64,000 bases of DNA from Alcanivorax sp. DG881 (GCF_000155615.1 NZ_DS989915.1:3369725-3433724), one strand, 5' to 3'. Shown: positions 27,409 through 38,845, numbered from the stretch's first letter. A program made the numbers and translations. The notes: a model not told the origin generated them from the sequence alone.

Positions 27409-29040
27409 TCAGGCCGCCTGGCTGGTGGTGTGAGCGGTGGTGGGGCCGTCCAGCGGGCGGGTCAGGTAGCCGAGTACCAGGGTGGCCACATCCACATTGG
27501 GTTGATAGTGGAGAAACAGGCCGCCCAGGGTGCCGAAGACTCGGGCCAGCATGATGAAATCGCCGGGCAGGGTCTGTACCGGGTCATGTTCCAGCTGGCC
27601 GAGCAGTTCGCTGACCTGCTGCATCATGGCTTCCGGGCTGGGCCAGCCGGCCTGCTGATCGGGGTTGATAATGGCATCGCGGACCTGGTCGAGCACGGCA
27701 GACACGAATGCCAGCAGGGTGGCCGGATCGCCGCTGCGGGTGACAAAGCCGAGGGCGGTGAGGGTATCGGCGATGACGGTTTCATCACCCACGATGCAAG
27801 CCTGCAGCACCCGGAAGTAGCCCCGGCGGGCGTCGTCGGTGAGTGCTTGCGCGCAGCCGAAATCCAGCAGTACCAAGGTATTGTCCGGGGTGATCATGAT
27901 ATTGCCGGGGTGCGGGTCGGCATGGAACAGGCCGCCGTGCAGTACCTGGCAGAACCAGGCATCCAGCAGCGTACTGAGCAGGGCGCTGACCCGTGCAGGA
28001 TCCGATGTTTTCAAACGATCCAGAGTCAGTGTGAGCTTCTCGCCCTGAATGAATTCGGTGGTGAGCACATGCCGGCTGCTGCACTCGGGCACCAGTGTCG
28101 GCACCCGAATCCCGGGGATGGCCGCGAGCTGCCGGCCGATGTCTGTCATGACCCGGGCCTCACGCTGATAGTCCAGTTCTTCACGAACGGTGCGCTGGAT
28201 TTCGTTGACGATGGTGTCGATATCCATGGGCGGCAGGGCGGATTTCACCGCATCCATGAAGACCTTGAGCAGCGTCATGTCCAGTTCGACCACCTCATCA
28301 AGCCCCGGGCGCTGTACTTTGACGGCCACTTCGCGGCCATCGTGCAAGCGGGCGCGGTGCACCTGGCCGATACTGGCCGCCGCCAGGGGCTGGGGGTCCA
28401 CATGGGCGAACAGTGTATCCAGTGGCTGGTTGAACTCCTGTTCCAGTACTGCGGCAATGTCGGCAAAGGCCACCGGGCTGGCCTGGTCCTGCAACACGGC
28501 CAGTTCATCGACCCAGGCCTGGGGTAGCAGGTCCGGACGGCTGGAGAGCAGCTGGCCGATTTTCAGGAAGGCACCGCCTTGCTCCAGGGAGGTGTCACGA
28601 AAACGTTTGGCGTTACGTTTGTGCAGGTTGGCCAGCGCGGCATCGCGCATGCTGCCCGGCAGGAACGCGGCCCTGGTGCCCCACAGGCGGTAGCTGGTGA
28701 CCACCTTGGTGAGCATCCAGCCGGTTTTGGTCAGGCGCTTGAGGCGTGCGGGCCAGCGGCGGGCTTCGTCGGCGAGCAGCTGCATTTCTTCATTCACCGC
28801 GCTGGCACCACGGGTGACGGCCTTGCAGGCAGTAATGGCCTGGTCGGCGATCTCCCGGCCTTGCCAGGCGGTTTTCTCGATGGCCTTGATGCAGCCCTCG
28901 ACCACGGCAATCCAGGCTTTCAGTCCGCTGTCTTGCTGTTTGCGCTCGGCAAAGTCATTGAGCGGCTGCCAGTTCGGCACCTGGTCCGGCTGCGGCTGAG
29001 CAGGCTGGACAGGGGTGTTTTGCACTGATGTGGCTCGCAT
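27409..29040 (-). CDS. ABC1/AarF (UbiB-like) atypical kinase family protein
   Basis: A 543-residue member of the ABC1/UbiB family. The diagnostic KxGQ motif is in GGAFLKIGQLLSSRPDLLP, the alanine-rich loop is AAASIGQVHRA, VAVKVQRPG carries the ATP-site lysine, and HADPHPGNIMI and LLDFG are the catalytic and metal loops. It lacks the C-terminal transmembrane helices of true UbiB, so it is more likely one of the AarF-type paralogues than the ubiquinone-synthesis protein. Family members support isoprenoid quinone or lipid metabolism through ATPase activity. The start follows GGAGGG. It is transcribed alone. Confidence 0.87.
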   Translation of the reverse strand: MRATSVQNTPVQPAQPQPDQVPNWQPLNDFAERKQQDSGLKAWIAVVEGCIKAIEKTAWQGREIADQAITACKAVTRGASAVNEEMQLLADEARRWPARLKRLTKTGWMLTKVVTSYRLWGTRAAFLPGSMRDAALANLHKRNAKRFRDTSLEQGGAFLKIGQLLSSRPDLLPQAWVDELAVLQDQASPVAFADIAAVLEQEFNQPLDTLFAHVDPQPLAAASIGQVHRARLHDGREVAVKVQRPGLDEVVELDMTLLKVFMDAVKSALPPMDIDTIVNEIQRTVREELDYQREARVMTDIGRQLAAIPGIRVPTLVPECSSRHVLTTEFIQGEKLTLTLDRLKTSDPARVSALLSTLLDAWFCQVLHGGLFHADPHPGNIMITPDNTLVLLDFGCAQALTDDARRGYFRVLQACIVGDETVIADTLTALGFVTRSGDPATLLAFVSAVLDQVRDAIINPDQQAGWPSPEAMMQQVSELLGQLEHDPVQTLPGDFIMLARVFGTLGGLFLHYQPNVDVATLVLGYLTRPLDGPTTAHTTSQAA

Positions 29041-29070
29041 GGGGACGGGCCCTCCACAGGATTTGTGTAT

Positions 29071-29130
29071 AAGTGTTCACAAAATACTGTGAAGCCGAGC
29101 AGCGGGCAAGTCAAAAGTGAACAAGTGTTC
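29071..29130. promoter_or_regulatory. repeated AAGTGTTC sites upstream of ABC1 kinase gene
   Basis: AAGTGTTCAC at 29071-29080 and the palindrome GAACA-AG-TGTTC at 29119-29130 share the core AAGTGTTC, 30-90 bases upstream of the kinase start. They look like paired regulator sites. The adjacent LuxR-type regulator is a candidate by position only. Confidence 0.4.
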
Positions 29131-29169
29131 CTTTTTGTTTGACAATGCCCCCTGGTATCCGTTTGTTGC

Positions 29170-30360
29170 TTATGAAAGGGCTCTGACCAGCATGGCGACC
29201 AGCTCTGTCTGTTTTCGGTAGCCGTTCTTGGATAGCAAACTTTTGATGTGCTGGCGGGCTGTGTGAACAGAAATGCCATTTTTATCGGCGATTTCAGCGG
29301 CATTGAGGCCGTGGATCAGCTCGGCGGCAATGCCCGCTTCGGCCGGGGTGCACTGGAACAGCGATTGCAGTTTTCCCAGGTCCGGTTCCATGTTGCTGTC
29401 GTAGCGGAACAGTTCTGCCAGCACGCCGTTGTGCTCTTTCTCGTCGGCGATCAGTGGTGTCAGGCAGATGGCGATTCGTTCGTGGCGGTTACTGACGAAC
29501 AGGGTTCTGGTGGCGGGGGTGCCTTTCTGGGAGAGGATAAGGCAGGCGCTGATGGCGTCGCTGAGTTTGCGATTCAGGCGGGTGTCCCGACACTGGAGCC
29601 GTTGGCTTTCAGAAATGCTGAGGGTGTCGCTGTGGGCGAGCAAATCCAGGGCGTTGCGGTTGGCCTGGGCGATGGTGGCCAGAGCGTTGAACACGATGAT
29701 GGGCTTGTTGACGTGATTGAGCGCCAGCGCCAGGCTTTCGTTGTTGCTGCGTGACTGGTAGAGCTTGAAGTGCAGGCTGACGGCATTCTCCACATGGGGC
29801 GCGAGCAGGTTCATCTGCAGAATGTCATGGTCCGTGTAGGGGCCAAAATCCTGATGGCGGTTGGCCAGGAAGACCACATTGCAGTCGTTCTGGCGGCTCA
29901 CCAGCATGCCGGCGCTGTCCCCCATGCCGACGGCTTGCGCCCAGGTGCGGCTTTCCTCGCTGAGCATATCGAGAATGGTTTTGCTGGCATCGCCGCGCAG
30001 GAAGGAATCGAACTGGCGGGGAGGCAGGGCCTCGTAGCGGGCCAGGGCTTCATCGCGCTCGGGCAGATCACTGTGGATATACCACTCTTCAAACCCTTCC
30101 GGGTAACCGAAGGTCCAGCCATAGATCATCCGTCGTGGATGGTTACTCAAGCCGAGAATGCCACCCTGGAGTGCGTTGAAATGGGCCTGGAAGGCATCGA
30201 AAAAAAGCTGGAAGCCCTGGCTGAAATGCAGGCAGCCGTAGAGAGTGCTTACTAACTGGTTGAAGCGCTGCAGTTCGTCGTGTGTCAGTGACGGAGCGGC
30301 CGGGCTCTGCTCGTCAGCCGGTTCCTGCGGGTTCACCAGAGTGATAGAGCTGGAATGCAT
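29170..30360 (-). CDS. LuxR family helix-turn-helix regulator
   Basis: A 396-residue regulator. The C-terminal about 60 residues form a LuxR/FixJ-type HTH: LFQCTPAEAGIAAELIHGLNAAEIADKNGISVHTARQHIKSLLSKNG. The N-terminal region is unassigned; it includes a segment (FNALATIAQANRNALDLLAHS) resembling a PAS-like core. There is no autoinducer-synthase gene nearby and no receiver domain, so it is a solo LuxR sensing an unknown signal. It lies on the same strand as the ABC1 kinase gene, 129 bp upstream of it, and may control it. Confidence 0.85.
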   Translation of the reverse strand: MHSSSITLVNPQEPADEQSPAAPSLTHDELQRFNQLVSTLYGCLHFSQGFQLFFDAFQAHFNALQGGILGLSNHPRRMIYGWTFGYPEGFEEWYIHSDLPERDEALARYEALPPRQFDSFLRGDASKTILDMLSEESRTWAQAVGMGDSAGMLVSRQNDCNVVFLANRHQDFGPYTDHDILQMNLLAPHVENAVSLHFKLYQSRSNNESLALALNHVNKPIIVFNALATIAQANRNALDLLAHSDTLSISESQRLQCRDTRLNRKLSDAISACLILSQKGTPATRTLFVSNRHERIAICLTPLIADEKEHNGVLAELFRYDSNMEPDLGKLQSLFQCTPAEAGIAAELIHGLNAAEIADKNGISVHTARQHIKSLLSKNGYRKQTELVAMLVRALS

Positions 30361-30528
30361 GCTGCGTTTTTCCTCACAGAAACCCCGGCGCTGGCCTGCG
30401 GCGGTTTGCCATTATTCTTGTCTATCGAATTGTCATCGTCAGGGATGAAATATTGTTATATTGCTGCGCCCCGGGCAAGGCCCTTGGCCGGGGAATGGCT
30501 TCCGCTTGTCTGTTGCCTTGCAGGCAGG

Positions 30529-32481
30529 TCAGCCGCCCAGCAAACGGACCTCGGCGGCTTCCACGGCTTCCAGCGGGCCGTAGAGAATCACGGTATCTCC
30601 CTGTTCCAGTATCAGGTCTTCGTCCGGGCTTTCGCGGGTTTGTTCGGCGCGTTTTACGGCGCGAATTTCCACGTCACGCAGTGCGCACTCACGGATACTC
30701 CGGCCGATGCTGCGGGCTTTCTCGCTGAGTGTCACGGCGTGTAGCAGCCGGTACGGGTTGCCGGCGCTGTCGGTGGTGGGGAAGGAATCGCCGTGGTAAT
30801 AGCCTTGCAGCATGCGGTAGCGGTCGCGGCGGGTCTTGCGCAGCATGGCCAGCACCCGTTCAAAAGGAACATCCAGCATCATCAGGGCATGGGCCACCAG
30901 CATCAGGGAGGCTTCCAGCACCTCGGGTACGACCTCGGCGGCACCGGCTGCCGTGAGTGCATCCAGGTGGGTGTCGTCCCGGGTGCGTACCAGCACGCGG
31001 ACATCACTGTTGAGATCCCGGCAGGTGTGGATGATCCGTTCTGCCAGGCGCGCGTCGTCGAAGGTCACCACCAGCAGGCGGGCGCGGTGAATACCCGCCC
31101 GTTCGAGAATGTCCTTGCGGCTGGCATCGCCAAACAGGATATGTTCGCCGGCGGCACTGGCTTCCTGCAGGCGTACCAGATCCATATCCACGGCTACGGC
31201 ATGGTGGTGGAAGCGGTTCAGGTAGCGCATCAGGTTCTGGCCCACCCGGCCATAGCCGCACAGGATGACATGGCCGGTGATGTCGTCGGATACCGGGCTG
31301 TCCTTGGGTATTTCCATCCAGGGACGGAGCAGGCGACGGCTGAGTTTGCCGCTGTGTTGCAGCAGGGCGGGGGTCACCGCCATGGTGAGTACGGTGATGG
31401 ACACCAGCAGGCCGGCTTTGCCCGGCGACATGACCTGATGAGACACCGCCAGGGCGACCAGCACAAACCCGAACTCGCCACACTGGGACAGGATAAGACC
31501 ACTGCGCGTGGCGGTGTCGGCAGGTTCTCCCAGCAGGCGTAACAAGACGAAAATCAGCACGGCCTTGAACAGCATCAGCGAGACAGCAGCGAGGATGATC
31601 CAGTGCCACTGTTCGGCAAACAGGTTTGGGTCTACCAGCATGCCGACACTGATAAAGAACAGGCCGAGCAGCAGATCGCGGAAGGGGCGCAGGTCCGCTT
31701 CGATTTGATGGCGGAAGTGGCTTTCCCCCAGCATCATGCCTGCCAGAAAGGCCCCCAGTGCCATGGAGAGGCCCAGCCAGTGGGTGACCCAGGCGGCGAC
31801 CAGCGCCAGCAACAGGGCCGTCATCACAAACACTTCATCGGAGCGGGCGCGGCCGGTTTCTTCCAGCAGCCGTGGCAGTATCCATTTTCCCACCACGTAA
31901 ATGCCGGCGAACAGCAACAGGGATTTTCCCAGGGTGATGCCGGCCATGGCCCACAAGGCGTCATCATTGCTGTTACTGATTACCGGCAACATCACCAGCA
32001 TGATCACCGCCGCCAGATCCTGAAACAGCAAGATGCCGGTGGAGGCCCGACCGTAACCGGTATTGACCGCGCCGCGGCCGATCAGGTCACGAATGACGAT
32101 GGCGGTGGAGGACAGGGCCAGCGCCCCGGCGGTGATGCCGGAGGTCATGGGTTGAAAGCCCAGCAAGCGCATTACTGCGAATACAGCGGCGCCGGTAAGA
32201 ATGACCTGCAGCGGACCGGCGCCGAACACAATGCGGCGCAAGGTCAGTAAACGGGGAATGGAAAACTCCAAGCCCAGGGTAAACAGCAAGAAAACGATGC
32301 CGAATTCCGCCAGATGCTGGATCCCTTCCACGTCGCTGATCCAGCCGAATCCGAAGGGGCCGGCGGCGAGTCCGGAAAGCAGGTAGGCAAGAATGGGGGG
32401 CATGCCCAAGCGGCGGAACAGCACCACGGCGGCCACTGCACTGCCGAGCAAAACCACAATAAGTGTCAGGGTGTCATGCAT
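30529..32481 (-). CDS. Kef-type cation:proton antiporter (CPA2) with RCK domains
   Basis: A 650-residue inner-membrane protein. Residues about 1-380 form a 12-13 helix Na+/H+ exchanger (CPA2) domain, including FGIVFLLFTLGLEFSIPRL and LFQDLAAVIML. Residues about 405-530 form a Rossmann RCK_N domain with GYGRVGQNLMRYL (nucleotide binding), and about 570-650 a TrkA_C-like domain. It is close in layout to YbaL/KefB. It should exchange K+ (or Na+) for protons under nucleotide control. No KefG-type ancillary gene is adjacent. Translation start at 32481; GGAA lies about 10 bases upstream. Confidence 0.9.
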   Translation of the reverse strand: MHDTLTLIVVLLGSAVAAVVLFRRLGMPPILAYLLSGLAAGPFGFGWISDVEGIQHLAEFGIVFLLFTLGLEFSIPRLLTLRRIVFGAGPLQVILTGAAVFAVMRLLGFQPMTSGITAGALALSSTAIVIRDLIGRGAVNTGYGRASTGILLFQDLAAVIMLVMLPVISNSNDDALWAMAGITLGKSLLLFAGIYVVGKWILPRLLEETGRARSDEVFVMTALLLALVAAWVTHWLGLSMALGAFLAGMMLGESHFRHQIEADLRPFRDLLLGLFFISVGMLVDPNLFAEQWHWIILAAVSLMLFKAVLIFVLLRLLGEPADTATRSGLILSQCGEFGFVLVALAVSHQVMSPGKAGLLVSITVLTMAVTPALLQHSGKLSRRLLRPWMEIPKDSPVSDDITGHVILCGYGRVGQNLMRYLNRFHHHAVAVDMDLVRLQEASAAGEHILFGDASRKDILERAGIHRARLLVVTFDDARLAERIIHTCRDLNSDVRVLVRTRDDTHLDALTAAGAAEVVPEVLEASLMLVAHALMMLDVPFERVLAMLRKTRRDRYRMLQGYYHGDSFPTTDSAGNPYRLLHAVTLSEKARSIGRSIRECALRDVEIRAVKRAEQTRESPDEDLILEQGDTVILYGPLEAVEAAEVRLLGG

Positions 32482-32574
32482 AACACTGCATTCCGAATGG
32501 TCGAAAGGGCAGTGTAGCAGCCCCCGATGCCGGGGGCAGTCTCGGTGTTTACCTGGCGAGTCTTGGAGAAAACG

Positions 32575-33369
32575 TTAGTTGCAGCTAAAGCGGTAGCTGT
32601 CGTCCAGTGCCACCGGCAGTGTCAGCGAGCGAAAGCTCAGGCTGTTCATGTGCTGGCAATGGATGTTGTGGCCTTGCGGGTCCGATCCGTACAGGTAATC
32701 AATGTGCAGCACGGGTTTGCCGGCTTCAATAAACGGGGTCAGCAGGTGGCATTCCTGCCACTGGTGGCAGGATTCATTAACCGCGAAGTCGGCGTATTCG
32801 ACCAGGTCTTCAATCTGACCCAAATCGTTTTTCAGTGATACGGCCAGGCCGTGATCGTGAGCGGTGTCGAACAGGAAGCGGTTGTAGTCCAGCTGGCTGT
32901 TATAGCTCAGCGGGAAACCGGTGCGGTTGCTGTAGCCATCCACATTGTCCGGATCCACCCCGTCGCAGCCTTTGCTGGCGGCCAGGGCAATGCGATCAGA
33001 CATGATCGCGCGGACATTGATCGAGCGGGTATCGAGCCAGCGCTCCCCGGGCCAGTTGCCCAGGCGTCGCCCCTTGTCGGCAGCGGTAAAGCGACCCTTG
33101 TCCTCGCGCCAGTTCTCGAAGGTGCCGGCGGAGAAGTAGCAGATCACCCGGCGGCCACTGGCGTGCAAGTCGTCGATCACATTCTGGGGCGTGTCGAACA
33201 GGTCCAGCACATAGAGGTCAGCGGTATAACCGCTGTTGATCGGGCCCTGGAGCTGAATTTGCCAGCTCAAATCTATATCAGGCTGATACCAGCTTCCTTC
33301 GGGAGGCGGTGCCGTGGCAGGAAGCAAGGCAGAAACCAGCGCAGAAACAAGAGGAATAGACGCAGCCAT
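32575..33369 (-). CDS. secreted GH114 endo-alpha-1,4-polygalactosaminidase-like protein
   Basis: A 264-residue protein with an N-terminal hydrophobic signal (residues 4-19). The rest matches glycoside hydrolase family 114: WQIQLQGPIN, DLYVLDLFDTPQ, RRVICYFSAGTFENWR, and GCDGVDPDNVDGY, where the aspartates are likely catalytic. Enzymes of this family cut galactosamine-containing polysaccharides, such as the exopolysaccharide Pel and fungal galactosaminogalactan. No pel genes are in view, so the target may be a foreign matrix or an unlinked own polymer. AGGA lies nine bases upstream of the start. It is a single gene. Confidence 0.85.
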   Translation of the reverse strand: MAASIPLVSALVSALLPATAPPPEGSWYQPDIDLSWQIQLQGPINSGYTADLYVLDLFDTPQNVIDDLHASGRRVICYFSAGTFENWREDKGRFTAADKGRRLGNWPGERWLDTRSINVRAIMSDRIALAASKGCDGVDPDNVDGYSNRTGFPLSYNSQLDYNRFLFDTAHDHGLAVSLKNDLGQIEDLVEYADFAVNESCHQWQECHLLTPFIEAGKPVLHIDYLYGSDPQGHNIHCQHMNSLSFRSLTLPVALDDSYRFSCN

Positions 33370-33460
33370 GAAGTTGAATCCTGATGGGGTTCACTTCGAT
33401 GGTAGGCGTTTTGGGCTGTTGGTAATGTGAGAATATGCGGGTGTTTATGTAAGAAATAAC

Positions 33461-33481
33461 GCCGGGACTGTAAGTCCCGGC
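33461..33481 (-). terminator. hairpin after aldehyde dehydrogenase gene
   Basis: A perfect stem GCCGGGACT / AGTCCCGGC with a three-base loop lies 28 bases after the aldehyde dehydrogenase stop. The minus-strand tail (GTTATTTC) is only moderately T-rich. Confidence 0.5.
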
Positions 33482-33508
33482 TTACGCACAAATACTTAAC
33501 TGCGTCTC

Positions 33509-34939
33509 CTATTGTGGCGTACGGATCACCAGCAGCCGTTCTTCGGTCATGTCGTTGATGGCCCAGCGGATGCCTTCGCGGCCCAGGCCGGAGTCCTTCA
33601 CGCCGCCGTAGGGCATGTTGTCCACGCGCCAGCTGGGGACATCGCCGATCACCACGCCGCCCACTTCCAGTTCGTCCCAGGCTTTCTGGGCCTTGTACAG
33701 GTCGCGGGTGAAGATGCCGGCTTGCAGGCCGAATTTGGATTCGTTGACGGTGTTCAGGGCATGGTCGAAATCGCTGAAGCGGCTGATCACGGCCACCGGG
33801 CCGAAGGCTTCTTCTTCCACGATGTTGGTGCCTTTGGGCGCGTTCTCCAGCAGGGTGGCTTCGAGCATGGCGCCCTCGCGCTTGCCGCCCACCAGCAGGG
33901 TGGCGCCGGCATCGACGGCTTCATTGACCCAGTTTTCCAGCCGGGTAGCTTCGCCTTCGGAGATCACCGGGCCGATAAAAGTGTCTTCGTCTTTCGGGTC
34001 GCCCATTTTCAGGCCGGCGGTTTTTTCCACCAGGCGGGTTTTCAGTTCGTCGTAGATGGCATCGTGAATCAGGATGCGCTGTACGCCGATACAGCTCTGG
34101 CCGGACTGATAGAAGGCACCGAAAGTGATGCGCTCCACGGCGTCGTCCAGGTCGGCATCTTCGTCCACGATTACCGCGGCGTTGCCGCCCAGTTCCAGGA
34201 TCACCGGTTTCTTGCCGGCACGGGCTTTCAGGTCCCAGCCCACGTCCGGGCTGCCGGTGAAGCTGAGCAGCTTGAAGCGTTCGTCGGTGGTGAACAGGTC
34301 GGCCCCTTCACGGTGGCAGGGCAGGATGGAAAATGCGCCTTTCGGCAGGTCGGTTTCGGCCAGGACTTCACCGATGATGATGGCGCCGATGGGGGTGCGG
34401 CTGGCCGGCTTGAGCACAAAGGGGCAGCCGGCGGCGATGGCCGGCGCCACCTTGTGGGCGGCCAGATTCAACGGGAAATTGAACGGGGAAATAAACGAGC
34501 ACGGGCCAATGGGGACGCGCTTGACCATGCCCCGATAGCCCTTGGCGCGGGCGGAAATTTCCAGGTTGGGCATTTCGCCGTCGATACGCACGGCTTCTTC
34601 GGCGGCCACGCGGAAGGTGTCGATCAGGCGGCCCACTTCACCACGGGCATCCTTGATCGGTTTGCCCGCTTCGATGCACAGGGCCAGGGCCAGTTCCTCA
34701 AAGCGTTCTTCAAAGCGTTTTACGCAGTGGTACAAAATCGCCTGGCGTTCGTAGGGCGCCAGTTGTGCCATGGGCTTGGCGGCCTTGTCGGCGGCGTCGA
34801 TGGCCTTGTCGATGGTGGCAGCGTCAGCCATGGCCACACGGGTGGCGACTTCACCACTGTATTTGTCGGTGACATCCAGATCCTGGTTGGCGAAGACGGC
34901 TTCGTTAGCCAGGTAGTAGGGGTAGGCGTCTTTTAGCAT
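33509..34939 (-). CDS. NAD(P)-dependent aldehyde dehydrogenase
   Basis: A 476-residue aldehyde dehydrogenase. The catalytic cysteine is in QSGQSCIGVQR, the glutamate in LELGGNAAV, and the cofactor site includes FISPFNFPLNL and FTGSPDVG. The sequence is nearest in style to the GapN/PhnY/lactaldehyde dehydrogenase group, but the substrate cannot be fixed. AAGGA lies six bases before the start. It is on the same strand as the thiamine-diphosphate enzyme gene just upstream (125 bp, with a heptamer repeat between). Joint function in aldehyde or 2-oxoacid metabolism is plausible. Confidence 0.88.
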   Translation of the reverse strand: MLKDAYPYYLANEAVFANQDLDVTDKYSGEVATRVAMADAATIDKAIDAADKAAKPMAQLAPYERQAILYHCVKRFEERFEELALALCIEAGKPIKDARGEVGRLIDTFRVAAEEAVRIDGEMPNLEISARAKGYRGMVKRVPIGPCSFISPFNFPLNLAAHKVAPAIAAGCPFVLKPASRTPIGAIIIGEVLAETDLPKGAFSILPCHREGADLFTTDERFKLLSFTGSPDVGWDLKARAGKKPVILELGGNAAVIVDEDADLDDAVERITFGAFYQSGQSCIGVQRILIHDAIYDELKTRLVEKTAGLKMGDPKDEDTFIGPVISEGEATRLENWVNEAVDAGATLLVGGKREGAMLEATLLENAPKGTNIVEEEAFGPVAVISRFSDFDHALNTVNESKFGLQAGIFTRDLYKAQKAWDELEVGGVVIGDVPSWRVDNMPYGGVKDSGLGREGIRWAINDMTEERLLVIRTPQ

Positions 34940-34992
34940 CTTGGTTCCTTAATGGCGTTTAGTGGGCCATGAGGCTGGGCGTGATCAATCGT

Positions 34993-35064
34993 CAGCTAGC
35001 ACGCTCCACGCAACACGCTGGCACGCAACAAAGCATGGTGCGTGTAGCGTGCTGCGTGTCAGCG

Positions 35065-35066
<2 letters not shown>
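34993..35066. repeat. inverted CACGC/GCGTG heptamer repeat
   Basis: The left arm has CAGCTAG, CACGCTC, CACGCAA, CACGCTG and, after one extra G, CACGCAA (34993-35028). The right arm has TGCGTGT, AGCGTGC, TGCGTGT, CAGCGTT (35039-35066). The arms are inverted with a 10-base loop. It begins directly at the stop of the acetolactate synthase-like gene. Confidence 0.7.
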
Positions 35067-36705
<1,639 letters not shown>

Positions 36706-37062
36706 GACTCTTTGTCTCCAGTTGATCCCGTTGCCGGCTTGTGGCCGTGCGGGTTCCACGATGCGTGGTTAAAAATAATCATCGCGGTTAATGCAAGGAT
36801 GGTGCCGCTTTTTCCTTGTTCTGGTGCACAAAAGGCGCACCCAAAAGGTGCGACACCTCCATGTCGGGCTTCACTATAGCGCGCTCGGGGGGCAGGCCGG
36901 TATGGGGTTAACGAATCTGTTTCATTTAAAAATGTGATGATAAACCGCCGTGGGGATAGAAAGCCGGTGACAATCCCACTTGTTCTCCCCGGAGCGGAAG
37001 GGCAGAGTCTGCGCAATAACAAACAACGGCGAAAATGCCGGGCCAGCAGTGAGAGAGATGCT
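36706..37062. other. divergent promoter region
   Basis: No gene is supported. The interval separates the minus-strand acetolactate synthase-like gene from the plus-strand amidohydrolase, so it should hold promoters for both. It includes a G/A-rich pair of related blocks, AAAGGCGCACCC and AAAGGTGCGACACC, near 36830-36858, and an AT-rich patch at 36921-36950. I could not assign a specific site. Confidence 0.4.
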
Positions 37063-38772
37063 ATGAAGAAAACCGGATTGTGGGTATTGGTGGTCATCGT
37101 TGCCCTGATCGTGCTGGCCGTGGCGGGCGTGCATCGCTGGTTTAACCCGCCGGCGCCAGCGGCCCAGCTCTTTTTTAATGGCACGGTACTGACCATGGAC
37201 CCGCAACAGCCGGTGGTGGATGCCATGCTGGTGAAGCGGGGCGAGATTGTGGCGCTGGGCGAGGTCGAGGCGTTGCGCCAGCAGGTCAGCCGGGACGTTT
37301 CCGTGATCGACCTGGATGGCGGCACGGTAATGCCGGGGTTTATTGAAGCCCATGGGCATTTCCCCGGTGAAGGGTTGTCTGCGGTGGCGGTGGATGCCAA
37401 CAGCCCGCCGATTGGCGATTTGTACAGCATCGACACGCTGCTGGAGCGGTTGCGCCTGTTGGCCCAGCGCCGCCCGGATGGCATGTTGCTGGCGTATGGC
37501 TTTGATGACACCACCATCGGCGAGCAGCGTTACCCGACCCGGGCAGAACTGGATTCGGTGAGCAAGACGCGGCCCATCATGGTGATGCATATTTCCGGGC
37601 ATCTGGGGGTGGTTAATTCCGCTGCGCTGGAAAGCATGGGTATCAAGGAAGACGTTGAGGACCCGCCGGGCGGGTTTTATGGTCGCGATGAAACCGGGCG
37701 GCTCAATGGTTTGCTGGCGGAAACCGCGTTTAACCCGGTGCGCAGTCAGGCGTTGGAACTGGCGCCCCTGGACGGTTTACGGGTGTTGTCCCGGGCGTCG
37801 CATATCTATCTGTCGCGGGGCATTACCTTTGCCCAGAACGGTCTGGCAGACCCGGCGGCGGTTCGGGCGTTGAAACCCGCGCTGCAGTTCGGCCTGATTC
37901 CGCTACGCCTGAGTGTCTGGCCCAGCGCCGATGCCGAGCAGCAGCGCCTGGCGGGTGACCTGGCCATTGTGCAAGGGGACCGCGTTCACCTGGGCCCGGT
38001 CAAACTGGTCAGTGATGGCTCCCTGCAGGGCTATACCGGGTTTCTGAGTGAGCCGTATTACACCTTGCCGGCGGATTACCCGCCGGACTATCTGGGATTC
38101 CCGACACTGTCCCAGGAGGCGCTCAGTGATCAGGTAAAGCAGTTTCATTGCCAGGGTCGTCAAGTGGCGGTGCATGCCAACGGCGATGCGGCCATTGATA
38201 TGAGTCTGAATGCGATAGCCGGCGCGCGGGCGGCCTGCCCGCAGGTGCAGGTGCAGCCGGTCTTGATTCATGCGCAGATGGCGACCCCGGCACAATTGCA
38301 GCGGATGGTGTCGCTGGATGTGATCCCCTCGTTCTTCAATACCCATGTGTATTACTGGGGCGACCGCCACCGGGATGCTTTTCTCGGGCCGGAACGGGCT
38401 CGCCGGATCAGCCCGTTGGCGCAAGCGGAGCAAGCCGGATTGCGTTTTACCCTGCATGCGGATTCGCCGGTCGTGCCTTTTGAGCCGTTACAGCTGGTGT
38501 GGAATGCGGTGGAACGCAAGACGGCGTCCGGGGCCTTGCTGGGCCCGGAGCAGGCTGTGGACGTGGAGCGGGCGCTGCAGGCGGTGACCGTGGATGCGGC
38601 CAGACAGCTTGGGGTTGCGGATCAGGTGGGGCAGTTGCGTACGGGAATGCGGGCGGATCTGGTCTGGCTGGATCGGGATCCGCGGGAAGCGATTGGCGAC
38701 TGGGCATCGATCCAGGTGTTGGGCACCTGGGTTGGCGGGGTTCGCCGCTACCCGGATGGGCAGGCGGACTAG
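37063..38772 (+). CDS. membrane-anchored amidohydrolase (YtcJ-like)
   Basis: A 569-residue protein. Residues about 5-25 form a membrane anchor or uncleaved signal; the rest is an amidohydrolase 3 fold: LFFNGTVLTMDPQQPVVDAML at the start of the beta-sandwich, VMPGFIEAHGHFPGEG for the first metal histidines, VAVHANGDAAIDMSL for a later histidine, and LHADSPVVPFEP for the catalytic aspartate. It hydrolyses an unknown amide- or imide-like substrate, probably in the periplasm. The start at 37063 follows GAGAGAG. The same frame is open upstream but without a ribosome site. Confidence 0.82.
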   Translation: MKKTGLWVLVVIVALIVLAVAGVHRWFNPPAPAAQLFFNGTVLTMDPQQPVVDAMLVKRGEIVALGEVEALRQQVSRDVSVIDLDGGTVMPGFIEAHGHFPGEGLSAVAVDANSPPIGDLYSIDTLLERLRLLAQRRPDGMLLAYGFDDTTIGEQRYPTRAELDSVSKTRPIMVMHISGHLGVVNSAALESMGIKEDVEDPPGGFYGRDETGRLNGLLAETAFNPVRSQALELAPLDGLRVLSRASHIYLSRGITFAQNGLADPAAVRALKPALQFGLIPLRLSVWPSADAEQQRLAGDLAIVQGDRVHLGPVKLVSDGSLQGYTGFLSEPYYTLPADYPPDYLGFPTLSQEALSDQVKQFHCQGRQVAVHANGDAAIDMSLNAIAGARAACPQVQVQPVLIHAQMATPAQLQRMVSLDVIPSFFNTHVYYWGDRHRDAFLGPERARRISPLAQAEQAGLRFTLHADSPVVPFEPLQLVWNAVERKTASGALLGPEQAVDVERALQAVTVDAARQLGVADQVGQLRTGMRADLVWLDRDPREAIGDWASIQVLGTWVGGVRRYPDGQAD

Positions 38773-38845
38773 CGAGGGCAAGCGATGTGGCCCTCTGTGC
38801 GCAGAGCCCTTGCTCAGGTGCTCTGCGAAAGCGGTCTGTGCGGCG

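Noticed and set aside
36921-37062. Riboswitch in the leader of the amidohydrolase gene
   Set aside because: The GC-rich leader has some pairing but I could not match it to a conserved riboswitch core.
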